A stretch of 42,155 bases of DNA from an uncultured Eubacteriales bacterium (GTDB lineage: Bacteria; Bacillota; Clostridia; Oscillospirales; Acutalibacteraceae): NCBI GenBank assembly GCA_949293815.1, contig CASFEZ010000019.1, forward strand, positions 1 through 42,155, in the 5' to 3' direction. Positions within the stretch are counted from its first letter, which is position 1; the number at the start of each line of letters is the position of its first letter. The notes under the pieces are model-generated. The model saw nothing but the letters and a program-made list of their open reading frames with translations, did no database searches and was not told where the DNA came from. The translations under genes and the position numbers were made by a program. Of this stretch, positions 31,496-39,040 are shown piece after piece.

Positions 31496-32518
31496 TTACC
31501 ACCGGTTGTCCGAGTGCTCGCAAAAGGCGGTCATGTCCCGAATGGTCAGAACCCGACCGTCATTCAGCACTGCCGTGCCGTTCCATTTGCCGAAAACCTG
31601 ATGGCAGCGGTTGCCCACCACCCCCAGCACCCGCGAGGAGGTGTAGTTGTCGTATTCCGGTGTCATGGTCATTTCAAAGCGTCCGTCATCCGAATGAAAC
31701 ACCCAGGGCGAAAGGATGTTCTCTTCATCATATGCTGCCGCAACAGTGCCAATCTTATGGGCTTTGCCGTTGTAAAACAGCATATTTTCCGTGGCGGCGG
31801 ACATATCCCCGAAGCCCCAGCCAATCTCAAAGCCGAAGAGTTTGCCGTCCGGCAGGCGGCAGGAGCCGTTGCCCCAGTACCAGTCGCAGTGATAAGGCCA
31901 TACGCCCCGTCCCCAGTCCAATACCGCAAAGGCTGTTTTCGGGTCAAACAGAAATTCCCGGCTGCCGATGCAGACCCGTCCGGTGACGGGCATACAATTC
32001 ATCTTCTGATTCAAGTAGAAATGACCGTTTTTCTTAAACGGCACGGCCATGGTCAGATACTCCAACCCCTCGGGCTGGTGCAAGGTGAGATCTGCACGGA
32101 ACGGTTCGCCGTGTATCGTGCCTGCGCCGGAGAGAATGCGTCGGTTTTTGTTTACATCCGCCCGCAGGAAAAATCCGCTCTTTTTGACCTCGAGCACATG
32201 GGGCTCGTTGGCGTTTTCCGGCATATGCATACGCCCCAGCGTCAGAAGCGATACGGATGCCGCCTCGTATTTTTTCCCGGTTGCCCGGTCAAACAGGGTA
32301 AAGCTGCCTGCGCCGCCAAGCGAGATGTCGGCAAATGTGATTTGCACGGTATAGCGTTCATCCGAAATCTGATAGAAATCCCATTCCTTGATGCGCAAAG
32401 GATTGGCGCGGATGGCAGAGCGGGAATAGACATAATAATTTTGCTTGCCGTAGCCGGGAACGGCAACATTGCCAGTTGAATCCAGCAGTTTAACGGGGGC
32501 TGAAATTTCAGTTTGCAT
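31496..32518 (-). CDS. DUF2804 family protein
   Basis: A 340-residue protein of the DUF2804 type as I remember it: an N-terminal region beginning MQTEISAPVKLLDSTG, a beta-rich middle (YTVQITFADISLGGAGSFTL), then the characteristic tryptophan cluster AVLDWGRGVWPYHCDWYWGN (about 218-237) and FGFEIGWGFGDMSAATENML (about 249-268). No signal peptide or membrane helix is seen, so it is cytoplasmic. The fold is lipocalin-like and the function is unknown. Its ribosome site AAGGAGG is excellent, 6 nt before the start. It lies between two secreted-protein genes on the same strand; no promoter of its own is visible, and a terminator precedes it, so it may depend on read-through from the gene at 32589. 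Confidence 0.85.
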   Translation of the reverse strand: MQTEISAPVKLLDSTGNVAVPGYGKQNYYVYSRSAIRANPLRIKEWDFYQISDERYTVQITFADISLGGAGSFTLFDRATGKKYEAASVSLLTLGRMHMPENANEPHVLEVKKSGFFLRADVNKNRRILSGAGTIHGEPFRADLTLHQPEGLEYLTMAVPFKKNGHFYLNQKMNCMPVTGRVCIGSREFLFDPKTAFAVLDWGRGVWPYHCDWYWGNGSCRLPDGKLFGFEIGWGFGDMSAATENMLFYNGKAHKIGTVAAAYDEENILSPWVFHSDDGRFEMTMTPEYDNYTSSRVLGVVGNRCHQVFGKWNGTAVLNDGRVLTIRDMTAFCEHSDNRW

Positions 32519-32536
32519 AGATACCTCCTTTTTTGG

Positions 32537-32569
32537 ATGAAAAAACGGGCAAACCGCAGTCTGCCCGTT
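32537..32569 (-). terminator. Terminator of the secreted 377-residue protein gene
   Basis: AACGGGCA at 32544-32551 pairs with TGCCCGTT at 32562-32569, with a further 2 bp inside. On the minus strand the stem runs into six T (plus 32540-32545). Confidence 0.8.
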
Positions 32570-32588
32570 GGATTGGTTGCGTGGGAGC

Positions 32589-33722
32589 TTAACCGAAGAT
32601 ATTCAGATTCTTGAACAAATTGATAATCATACGAATGATGCGGAACAGCCAGTTAAAGATGGTATTGGTGGTGTCGGCGGTAATGCCCTGTACCATCAGC
32701 TCTACCGACTGCGCTTTCATAACCTCGCCGTCAACCTTATATACACGACCAACCAGCGTATAGGCGGTGTTGCTTGTGTCAATATCATCGGTATCCGTAT
32801 CGAAGAAGTCATATTTATAAACGGTATTGCCGTTGGCTTTGTACTGATAGATATTGGCTACATGATAGACCATATCCGCAGAATCCAGCGGCGGCAGGGG
32901 CGAGTTGGGGACCGTAGAAGCATACAGGGTAACCTGCATCGGATATTCATCCTGGTTAAAATCGTCTGCATCGGTCTGTATATTGGTCAGACACTCGCGA
33001 TAGCCGTCCTTGACCAGCAGCTTGACATAGTAGTCCTCGCCGTAGGTGCCGTTCTGGCGTTCATACAGGTTGGGCTTGTCAGACACAGGGTCGTTGATAT
33101 AGGTTTCGTAGTCAAAGGAATAAAGGTTATAGCCTTCCTTGGTGTTGGTAGCAGGGAAGGTTACTTTAACAGAGCGCAGATCGAAGTTCGGATACCCCTG
33201 ATCCGGCTCGGGGATTTCCAGATAATAGCTGTAGGTCATGGGCAGCACATACCGACCGGTGGTGGCGTTGGGCTCAATCACAGCGCCGTTGGCGGTAATG
33301 GTAACTTTTTGGATATACTTGTCATCCATGGTGACGGTAAAATCAAAGAAGCTTTCATCAATGCCGGTGATTTCGCCGTTTTCATCGGGCATGCCGTAAA
33401 CGGACATATCATAGCTGATGGTATAGTCGATATCCGGGTCGTCGGAAGTTTCACCGAGTTTGCAGAAAATAACCGTGGTATGCTCGGTGCAGGCGCCTTT
33501 TTCGGGGGTGACGCCGTCGGCAGGGTCGGGATCTTCCGGTTCGGGGATATGGTCGCCGTTGCAGGTGACCGCTACGGTGTATTTCAGCGCATCGTTGCCC
33601 AAATCATCGGTGGTATAAACAAAGGGCAGCGTGATGGATTTGCCCTCTGCCGCCGTGGCGGAAAGCGCCAGCGTGCCAAGAAGCATGGACAAAACCAGCA
33701 AAACAGAAATGGCCTTTTTCAT
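32589..33722 (-). CDS. Secreted protein with an amphipathic C-terminal tail
   Basis: I do not recognise this 377-residue protein. A signal peptide (about 1-25, MKKAISVLLVLSMLLGTLAL then SATAA) is followed by a beta-rich, acidic exported domain with DYTISYDMSVYGMPDENGEI (about 115) and MTYSYYLEIPEPDQGYPNFD (about 175). The last 22 residues are strikingly different: FNWLFRIIRMIINLFKNLNI is a hydrophobic/basic helix-like tail that could lie on or in the membrane surface. Four cysteines sit in its first half or middle. ATG 33722 has GGAGG 8 nt upstream; an in-frame extension to 33773 has no support. A consensus promoter drives it. Confidence 0.75.
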   Translation of the reverse strand: MKKAISVLLVLSMLLGTLALSATAAEGKSITLPFVYTTDDLGNDALKYTVAVTCNGDHIPEPEDPDPADGVTPEKGACTEHTTVIFCKLGETSDDPDIDYTISYDMSVYGMPDENGEITGIDESFFDFTVTMDDKYIQKVTITANGAVIEPNATTGRYVLPMTYSYYLEIPEPDQGYPNFDLRSVKVTFPATNTKEGYNLYSFDYETYINDPVSDKPNLYERQNGTYGEDYYVKLLVKDGYRECLTNIQTDADDFNQDEYPMQVTLYASTVPNSPLPPLDSADMVYHVANIYQYKANGNTVYKYDFFDTDTDDIDTSNTAYTLVGRVYKVDGEVMKAQSVELMVQGITADTTNTIFNWLFRIIRMIINLFKNLNIFG

Positions 33723-33782
33723 GACAGGAACCTCCTGATTTTTGGTAGGCAGACCGTTTGGCCTGACTCTCATTCATCATTT

Positions 33783-33811
33783 ATTATAACGAATATACAT
33801 AGATTTGTCAA
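33783..33811 (-). promoter_or_regulatory. Consensus promoter of the secreted 377-residue protein
   Basis: On the minus strand TTGACA (plus 33806-33811), a 17-bp spacer and TATAAT (plus 33783-33788): both hexamers are perfect sigma-70-type consensus. Confidence 0.9.
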
Positions 33812-33889
33812 GGCGGGAACGGTTTTTCCCGTCATGTTTACGAATCGTTTAAACTTTTTATGAAATTTGGCAGTAAGCGAAAAATAGGC

Positions 33890-33918
33890 TTGACCTTTGC
33901 CATTAAAATGGATATAAT
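33890..33918 (+). promoter_or_regulatory. Promoter of the SRP RNA gene
   Basis: TTGACC at 33890-33895, a 17-bp spacer and TATAAT at 33913-33918. The RNA would start near 33925. Confidence 0.85.
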
Positions 33919-33924
33919 AATAGG

Positions 33925-34084
33925 CGAACAATTTTTGAGCCTAATTTCTGTCATGCGGCGTGTGGGTCCTGTGCGGCGGAGCGCCGTGAACCATGTCAGG
34001 CGGGGAACCGAGCAGCATTAAGCGGTAAGCCCGTGCGCCACAGTCCGCCTGCACGACGCATGACAGAGTTTAGGCTTATTTTTT
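33925..34084 (+). ncRNA. ffs: Signal recognition particle RNA
   Basis: The RNA of the particle that targets nascent membrane proteins with Ffh. The conserved domain IV tip is present: GTCAGG at 33995-34000, the GGAA tetraloop at 34004-34007 and AGCAGCA at 34011-34017, followed by TTAAGCGG. The long closing helix is formed by CTGTCATGCG (33948-33957) with CGCATGACAG (34057-34066), and AGCCTAA (33938-33944) with TTAGGCT (34070-34076). A run of six T ends the gene, so the closing stem also acts as terminator. At about 150-160 nt it is longer than the E. coli form (114 nt) and shorter than the Bacillus form (about 270 nt). Its place directly before dnaX is the usual one in Firmicutes. The exact ends are estimates. 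Confidence 0.9.
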
Positions 34085-34118
34085 CAGTCCGGTTTTCGGC
34101 GGGAAACGGAGCGAGTAA

Positions 34119-36119
34119 ATGTATCAGGCGCTGTACAGAAAATACCGCCCGCGGGTGTTTGCCGATGTGGTCGGTCAGCCGCAGGTGACCAAAATCCTCG
34201 CCGGCGAGGTGGCGGCGGGGCGGCTTTCCCATGCCTATCTGTTCACCGGCTCGCGCGGTACGGGCAAAACCACCTGCGCGCGTATTTTTGCCAAAGCCGT
34301 CAACTGCCTGCATCCGCAAAACGGCGACCCTTGCGGCGAATGTGAAATCTGCCGCGGCATTGACAACGGCAGTATGCTGGACTATTCCGAGCTGGACGCC
34401 GCCAGCAACCGCAGCATTGAGGATATCCGCCGGATTCGGGAAGAGGCTTGGATGTCGCCTGCCGTGGCAAAATACCGTATTTTTGTTTTAGACGAAGTGC
34501 ATATGCTGACCAATGAGGCCTTTAATGCGCTGCTGAAAATACTGGAAGAACCGCCGGAGCATGTGATTTTTATTCTGGCCACCACCGATGTGCAAAAACT
34601 GCCCGGCACGGTGCTCTCCCGCTGCCAACGGTTTGACTTTGTGCGTATTGACGCCGCCGGTATTGCCGGACGGCTTATCGATGTGGCGAAACAGGAAAAC
34701 CGCACTTTAACGCCGGACGGCGCCGCGTTGATTGCCGGGCTTTCGGATGGGGCTATGCGTGACGCGCTGTCGATTTTGGACCGCTGTATGAGCGAAGAGG
34801 GCGTTCTGGACGCACAGACCGTTTCCGCGGTAACCGGTATGGTCGGTCGGGATGCGTTATTTTCTTTGGCGGACGCCATTGCCGCCGGAAATACCGCCGA
34901 AGCGCTGCGGCTGGTGGGTGCGTTCCACCGCGCCTCCTGTGACGGCGAACGACTTTGCCGGGATTTATTGGAGCATTTTCGCGGCTATATGATTGCAAAA
35001 ACCGTGCCGCACCCCGAAGAGGTGTTGGTTTGCACCCGAGAGGATTTGCAGCGTTTTTGCGACCGGGCTGCCAATCTTTCCATGGATACCATCTTATATT
35101 GGATAGATATTTTAAGCGATGCCGGGGAACGGCTGAAAAAAAGCGCAAACGGGCGCATTGAGGCGGAAATGACCGTGATTCGGCTTTGCTCGCCCCGGCT
35201 TTCCGATTCTGAGGACGCCCTGCGCAGCCGCATTGCCCAATTGGAACAGCAGGTGGCGACTCTTTCCGCCGGTGTACCGTCAGCCCCCCCAGCGCCTGCT
35301 GCCGTCCCGCCGGAGCAAAAAAACATACCGTTCCCGGAGCCGGTCATCGCTGCGGATACAGTGACGATCCCTGAAATTGCTTTTTCGCAGCCGGTTTCCG
35401 AACCTGTACAAGCGCAGCCGCCGGTTGCTGTCGCGCAGGACATTCCCGATGCACCACCGGCACCCCCTGCGGATTTGCCCTTTGATGCGGATGACGACAC
35501 ACCGATGCCGCCAGCGGACTTGCCTTTTGATGCGGATGACGACCCGCCGATGCCGCCTGCGGATTTGCCTTTTGCTGTAGATGACGACCCACCCATGCCT
35601 CCGGCTGACTTACCCTTTGAGGCGGATGACGACCCACCCATGCCTCCGGCTGACTCACCCTTTGAGGCGGATGACGACCCGCCCATGCCGCCGGCGAATT
35701 TACCCTTTGATGCGGATGACGACCCGCCCATGCCGCCTGCGGATTTGCCTTTTGATGTCGATGACGACCCGCCCATGCCTCCGGCAGATTTGCCTTTTGA
35801 TATAGACGACGACCCGCCCATGCCTCCGGCTGACTTACCATTTGATGCGCCGACGACCTCCGCGCCCCAAAAAGTCAACCTCGGCGGTGCGGTTTTTGCC
35901 CGATGGGGCGACATCTGCGCCCGCGCAAAAGCCATTTCCCCGCCCCTGCACGGGCTTTTGGACGGTTCTTCCGCCGTGGAAAACGGCGATACGCTGATTC
36001 TTTCGTCGCCGAATCCGCTGCTGTCTGCCGTGGTGGCAAAAAGTGAGCATATGGTTGCCGTCATTCAAAAAGCGGCAGAGCAGGTCACCGGTCGCACCTA
36101 TCGTATAAAATTTCCATAA
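34119..36119 (+). CDS. dnaX: DNA polymerase III clamp-loader subunit DnaX (tau)
   Basis: Loads the sliding clamp at replication forks. The 666-residue protein has the AAA+ core with Walker A GSRGTGKTT (44-52), zinc cysteines C63, C72, C75 and C78, Walker B FVLDEVHM (122-129) and SRC (167-169), then the collar domain to about residue 380. A linker from about 385 is rich in Pro, Ala and Glu and contains eight full 15-residue tandem repeats plus a partial ninth (449-577; consensus PPADLPFDADDDPPM), an odd feature I do not know from other DnaX proteins. A C-terminal domain (about 590-666) resembles the tau end. GGAG lies 6 nt upstream. No promoter stands between the SRP RNA terminator and this gene. 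ybaB follows after 26 bases. Confidence 0.93.
   Translation: MYQALYRKYRPRVFADVVGQPQVTKILAGEVAAGRLSHAYLFTGSRGTGKTTCARIFAKAVNCLHPQNGDPCGECEICRGIDNGSMLDYSELDAASNRSIEDIRRIREEAWMSPAVAKYRIFVLDEVHMLTNEAFNALLKILEEPPEHVIFILATTDVQKLPGTVLSRCQRFDFVRIDAAGIAGRLIDVAKQENRTLTPDGAALIAGLSDGAMRDALSILDRCMSEEGVLDAQTVSAVTGMVGRDALFSLADAIAAGNTAEALRLVGAFHRASCDGERLCRDLLEHFRGYMIAKTVPHPEEVLVCTREDLQRFCDRAANLSMDTILYWIDILSDAGERLKKSANGRIEAEMTVIRLCSPRLSDSEDALRSRIAQLEQQVATLSAGVPSAPPAPAAVPPEQKNIPFPEPVIAADTVTIPEIAFSQPVSEPVQAQPPVAVAQDIPDAPPAPPADLPFDADDDTPMPPADLPFDADDDPPMPPADLPFAVDDDPPMPPADLPFEADDDPPMPPADSPFEADDDPPMPPANLPFDADDDPPMPPADLPFDVDDDPPMPPADLPFDIDDDPPMPPADLPFDAPTTSAPQKVNLGGAVFARWGDICARAKAISPPLHGLLDGSSAVENGDTLILSSPNPLLSAVVAKSEHMVAVIQKAAEQVTGRTYRIKFP
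35463..35849 (+). repeat. 45-bp tandem repeat inside dnaX
   Basis: Eight in-frame copies of 45 bp (35463-35822) and 27 bp of a ninth encode the acidic PPADLPFDADDDPPM unit. Copies differ by synonymous changes and by a few substitutions (AV, EA, DV, DI in place of DA; one S for L, one N for D), while the Pro and Asp positions stay fixed. Confidence 0.95.
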
Positions 36120-36145
36120 ATACAAAAAATGAAAGGACAAACTTT

Positions 36146-36481
36146 ATGAAAGCAAGAATTCCCGGCGCCCAGAGCCAGGGCAATATGATGAAAAAAATTC
36201 AGGAAATGCAGGAGAATATGCAGAAGAAGCAGGAAGAAATTGAAAACACTGAGTTTTCCGCTTCTGCCGGCGGCGGCGCGGTTGAAATTGCCGTCAACGG
36301 CAAGCATGAGCTGCTTTCGGTAAAAATCAGCCCCGATGTGGTGGATCCGGAAGAGACGGATATGCTGGAAGATTTGGTATTGGCCTGCGCCAACGAAGCG
36401 CTGCGCAAAGCAAGCGAAGCCATGGAGCGGGAGATGGGCAAGTTCACCGAGGGCATGCCCAATATTCCCGGGCTGTTTTAA
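36146..36481 (+). CDS. ybaB: YbaB/EbfC nucleoid-associated protein
   Basis: A small DNA-binding protein of 111 residues found between dnaX and recR in many bacteria. It has the family's helical arm MMKKIQEMQENMQKKQEEIE (about 14-33), the strand FSASAGGGAVEIAVNGKHEL (about 37-56) with the central AGGGAVE motif, and VVDPEETDMLEDLVLACANE (about 66-85). It binds DNA as a dimer of tweezer shape. The start has GAAAGGA 9 nt upstream. It sits 26 bases after dnaX and 37 before recR, in one operon. Confidence 0.95.
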   Translation: MKARIPGAQSQGNMMKKIQEMQENMQKKQEEIENTEFSASAGGGAVEIAVNGKHELLSVKISPDVVDPEETDMLEDLVLACANEALRKASEAMEREMGKFTEGMPNIPGLF

Positions 36482-36518
36482 TGTAGGCGATTGAGCATCG
36501 CGCAAGGAGAGATTGTAT

Positions 36519-37118
36519 ATGCCAAAGGGAGCAACCGCTCTCAAAACATTGGCGGATCGATTTGCCCGCATACCGGGCATCGGCAGAAAAACCGCCCAGC
36601 GCATGGCGTATTATCTGATTTCCCTCCCGCGGGAGGAATCCGCCGCCCTGGCTGCCGCCATTACCGATGCCTGTGAAAAAGTGCACCGCTGTAAAATTTG
36701 CTGCGATTTAACCGAGGATGAGGTCTGTGCCGTCTGTTCTGATGAACGGCGGGACAGAGGGATCATTTGCGTCGTGGAACAGCCGCAGGATTTGCTGGCC
36801 ATTGAGCGTACCCGCGAATACCAGGGGGTGTACCATGTGCTGCATGGTGCGATTTCGCCTTTGGACGGCATCGGTCCGGATCAGATTACTGTAAAAGAGC
36901 TGATGGCGCGTATTGCCGAAGGCGGTGTGCGGGAAGTGATTATGGCAACCGATTCCGATACCGAAGGGGAGACCACCGCCATGTATCTTTCCCGTATGAT
37001 GAAACCCTTTGGGGTAAAAGTCACCCGCCTGGCCTACGGCATTCCCGTTGGTTCGGATTTGCAGTATGCCGATGAAATTACCCTGTCCCGTGCCATTGCC
37101 GGTCGCCGGGATATGTAA
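36519..37118 (+). CDS. recR: Recombination mediator RecR
   Basis: With RecO it loads RecA on single-stranded DNA at gaps. The 199-residue protein has the helix-hairpin-helix RFARIPGIGRKTAQRMAYYL (about 14-33), the zinc finger CKICCDLTEDEVCAVCSDE in two parts (about 55-73; C55, C58, C67, C70), the Toprim segment ICVVEQPQDLLAIERT (about 79-94) and the C-terminal MATDSDTEGETTAMYL and LAYGIPVGSDLQYADEITL. All zinc cysteines are present. ATG 36519 follows AAGGAGA by 8-9 nt; the upstream TTG in frame is not needed. It is the last gene of the dnaX operon visible here. Confidence 0.95.
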   Translation: MPKGATALKTLADRFARIPGIGRKTAQRMAYYLISLPREESAALAAAITDACEKVHRCKICCDLTEDEVCAVCSDERRDRGIICVVEQPQDLLAIERTREYQGVYHVLHGAISPLDGIGPDQITVKELMARIAEGGVREVIMATDSDTEGETTAMYLSRMMKPFGVKVTRLAYGIPVGSDLQYADEITLSRAIAGRRDM

Positions 37119-37125
37119 TCTTCGT

Positions 37126-37310
37126 AGGGGCGGGTCTTGTGCCCGCACGGGGAAGAGGCAGAAATGTCCTTTTGCCATTTTTTTTGATGCAGACGCACAA
37201 ACGCACTGTTTGTATATGGTTTTTCCAACATCGTATGTGCGGTCATGCCCGCCCGGGGAAGAGGCAGGAAATTCTTCTTGTCGCTTTTTCATGAAGACGT
37301 ACAAAAATAT
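37126..37310 (+). repeat. Two-copy imperfect intergenic direct repeat
   Basis: The 21 bases at 37141-37161 recur at 37247-37267 with a single difference, and similarity continues into a T-rich and GACG(C/T)ACAAA section, about 65 bases per copy. The first copy begins with GTAGGGGCGGG and folds into a small GCGGG/CCCGC hairpin, as in REP-like intergenic repeats. The whole 298-base gap between recR and the sugar kinase contains no other recognisable feature. Confidence 0.6.
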
Positions 37311-37416
37311 GAAATTGGTGTATCCGAAAGCGCGGATCTGCGGAATACAATGGGGTGTGCCGTGCTCTCTTCGTTTTCGTCACCCATAGATATTATTGAT
37401 AAGGCAGTGATTTTGT

Positions 37417-39021
37417 ATGGAAAAAAAGTACGCAATTACCTATGACATCGGCACAACCGGCGTAAAATGCTGTGTATTTGCCCTTTCCGACACCGTGGAA
37501 ATTTTGGGATACGCCTCCGCCGGTTACCAGCTTTATGTGCTTGAGGACGGCGGCGTAGAACAGGAGCCGGACGAATGGTGGGACGCCATGTGCGCCACCA
37601 CAAGAATTGCGCTGAAAAACGCGGAGACTCGCCCCGACCAGATTGCCGGAATTTCCTTCTGCTCCCAGATGCAGGGACTGGTGCTGGTGGACAAAGAGGG
37701 CAAGCCGGTTCGCCGCGCCATGAGCTATATGGACCAGCGTGCCCGTGAGGAACTGAAAAAGGGCATTGCCTACGGTCCGCAGATTGCCGGTGCGAATATT
37801 CCCAAGCTGTTAAAATCGCTGCAAATCACCGGCGCGGTGGCGGCTTCGGTAAAAGACCCGGTATGGAAATACAAATGGGTTGAAGCCCACGAGCCGGAAA
37901 ACTTCCGCCGGGTGCATAAATGGCTGGATGTCAAGGAATATTTGATTTGCCGCATGACCGGTGAATTTGTTATGACTCCCGATTCCGCTTTTGGTGCGCT
38001 GATGTACGACATCCGCAAGGGCAAAGAGGGCTGGAGCCCGGAGATTTGCAATATGCTTGGTGTAAAGCTGGAGCATTTGGCCGAAATTAAGCCCAGCACG
38101 GCGGAAGTCGGAAAACTCCGCGAGGAGCAGGCCAAAGAGCTGGGACTTGTGACAGGTATTCCCGTGTTCGGCGGTGGCGGCGACGCTTCATTGATCGGCG
38201 TAGGCGCAGGCGCCGTGGAGCTGGGCGATACGCATATCTATTCCGGTACCTCCGGCTGGGTGTCTACCGTTACCGATAAGAGCGTGGTGGATGCCTCCGC
38301 CATGATTGCCGCCATTGTGGGCGCGGAGCCGGGTAAATATAATTATTTTGCCGAGCTGGAAACCGCCGGTAAGTGCCTGGAATGGGTCAAAGACCATTTG
38401 GCGCTGGATGAAATTGATATTTATCTGGAAAAAACCCATGTGGCGGACAGCTACGAGTCCAAATACACCAGCCTTTACGACTATATGACCGATGTTATCT
38501 TAAAAGTGCCCGCAGGCAGCGGCGGTGTGATTTTTGCCCCCTGGCTGCACGGCAACCGCTGCCCCTTTGAAGACCCGAACGCCAGAGGTATTTTCTTTAA
38601 TATCAGCCTGGAAACCGGCAAGTCCGAAATGATTCGCGCTGTGGTCGAGGGCGTTTGCTTCCACCTGCGCTGGTTTATTGAAACCGAGCAGAAGAAAATG
38701 GCCGTAAGTGATACCATGCGCTTTGTCGGCGGCGGCGCGCTTTCCAAGGCGACCTGCCAGATTCTGGCGGACATTACCGGTCACCGCATTGAGGTGGTAA
38801 AAAGCCCGCAGAATGTCGGCGCGGTCGGTGCGGCGGTCATCGTGGCAGTGGGACTCGGCATGATTGACAGCGTCAGCGAGGCGAAGAAGCTGATTCCCGC
38901 CGAAAAAACATATATCCCCAATCCCGAAGTGAAAGCGCTGTACGATAAGCAGTTCGCCGTATACAAAAATCTGTATAAAGCCAATAAGACCAATTTTGCC
39001 GCGCTGAACGGCGGAAAATAA
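37417..39021 (+). CDS. xylB: FGGY-family sugar kinase, xylulokinase-like
   Basis: Phosphorylates a sugar, most likely D-xylulose, with ATP. The 534-residue protein has the family's two actin-like lobes: AITYDIGTTGVKCCVFAL (about 5-22) with the phosphate-binding loop, QMQGLVLVDKEGKPVRRAMS and YMDQRAREE (about 85-113), GGGGDASLIGVGAG (about 251-264), YSGTSGWVSTV (about 275-285), WLHGNRCPFEDPNARG (about 375-390) and GGGALSKATCQILADITGH (about 440-458), the ATP side. Asp251-258 region supplies the catalytic base (GGGGD). The symbol is given for likeness to xylulokinases; other FGGY kinases of pentuloses are possible as no xylose isomerase is adjacent. AAGGCAGTGA lies 7 nt upstream. Confidence 0.82.
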   Translation: MEKKYAITYDIGTTGVKCCVFALSDTVEILGYASAGYQLYVLEDGGVEQEPDEWWDAMCATTRIALKNAETRPDQIAGISFCSQMQGLVLVDKEGKPVRRAMSYMDQRAREELKKGIAYGPQIAGANIPKLLKSLQITGAVAASVKDPVWKYKWVEAHEPENFRRVHKWLDVKEYLICRMTGEFVMTPDSAFGALMYDIRKGKEGWSPEICNMLGVKLEHLAEIKPSTAEVGKLREEQAKELGLVTGIPVFGGGGDASLIGVGAGAVELGDTHIYSGTSGWVSTVTDKSVVDASAMIAAIVGAEPGKYNYFAELETAGKCLEWVKDHLALDEIDIYLEKTHVADSYESKYTSLYDYMTDVILKVPAGSGGVIFAPWLHGNRCPFEDPNARGIFFNISLETGKSEMIRAVVEGVCFHLRWFIETEQKKMAVSDTMRFVGGGALSKATCQILADITGHRIEVVKSPQNVGAVGAAVIVAVGLGMIDSVSEAKKLIPAEKTYIPNPEVKALYDKQFAVYKNLYKANKTNFAALNGGK

Positions 39022-39040
39022 GAAAAAGGATGGAAGCCCA

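Noticed and set aside
31391-32479. 362-codon plus-strand frame opposite DUF2804
   Set aside because: The DUF2804 tryptophan motifs and an AAGGAGG site are on the minus strand.
32568-33863. 431-codon plus-strand frame rich in Ile, Val and Gly opposite the secreted 377-residue protein
   Set aside because: The minus strand has a consensus promoter, ribosome site, signal peptide and terminator; the plus frame has none of these.
34985-36064. Long minus-strand open frame (359 codons) opposite dnaX with Gly/Ser/Lys repeats
   Set aside because: It is the mirror of the 45-bp repeats in dnaX; it has no ribosome site, no promoter and no family signature, whereas the plus-strand gene is clearly dnaX.
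37141-37267. CRISPR array considered for the recR-kinase gap
   Set aside because: Only two imperfect copies, no regular spacers and no cas genes in the window.
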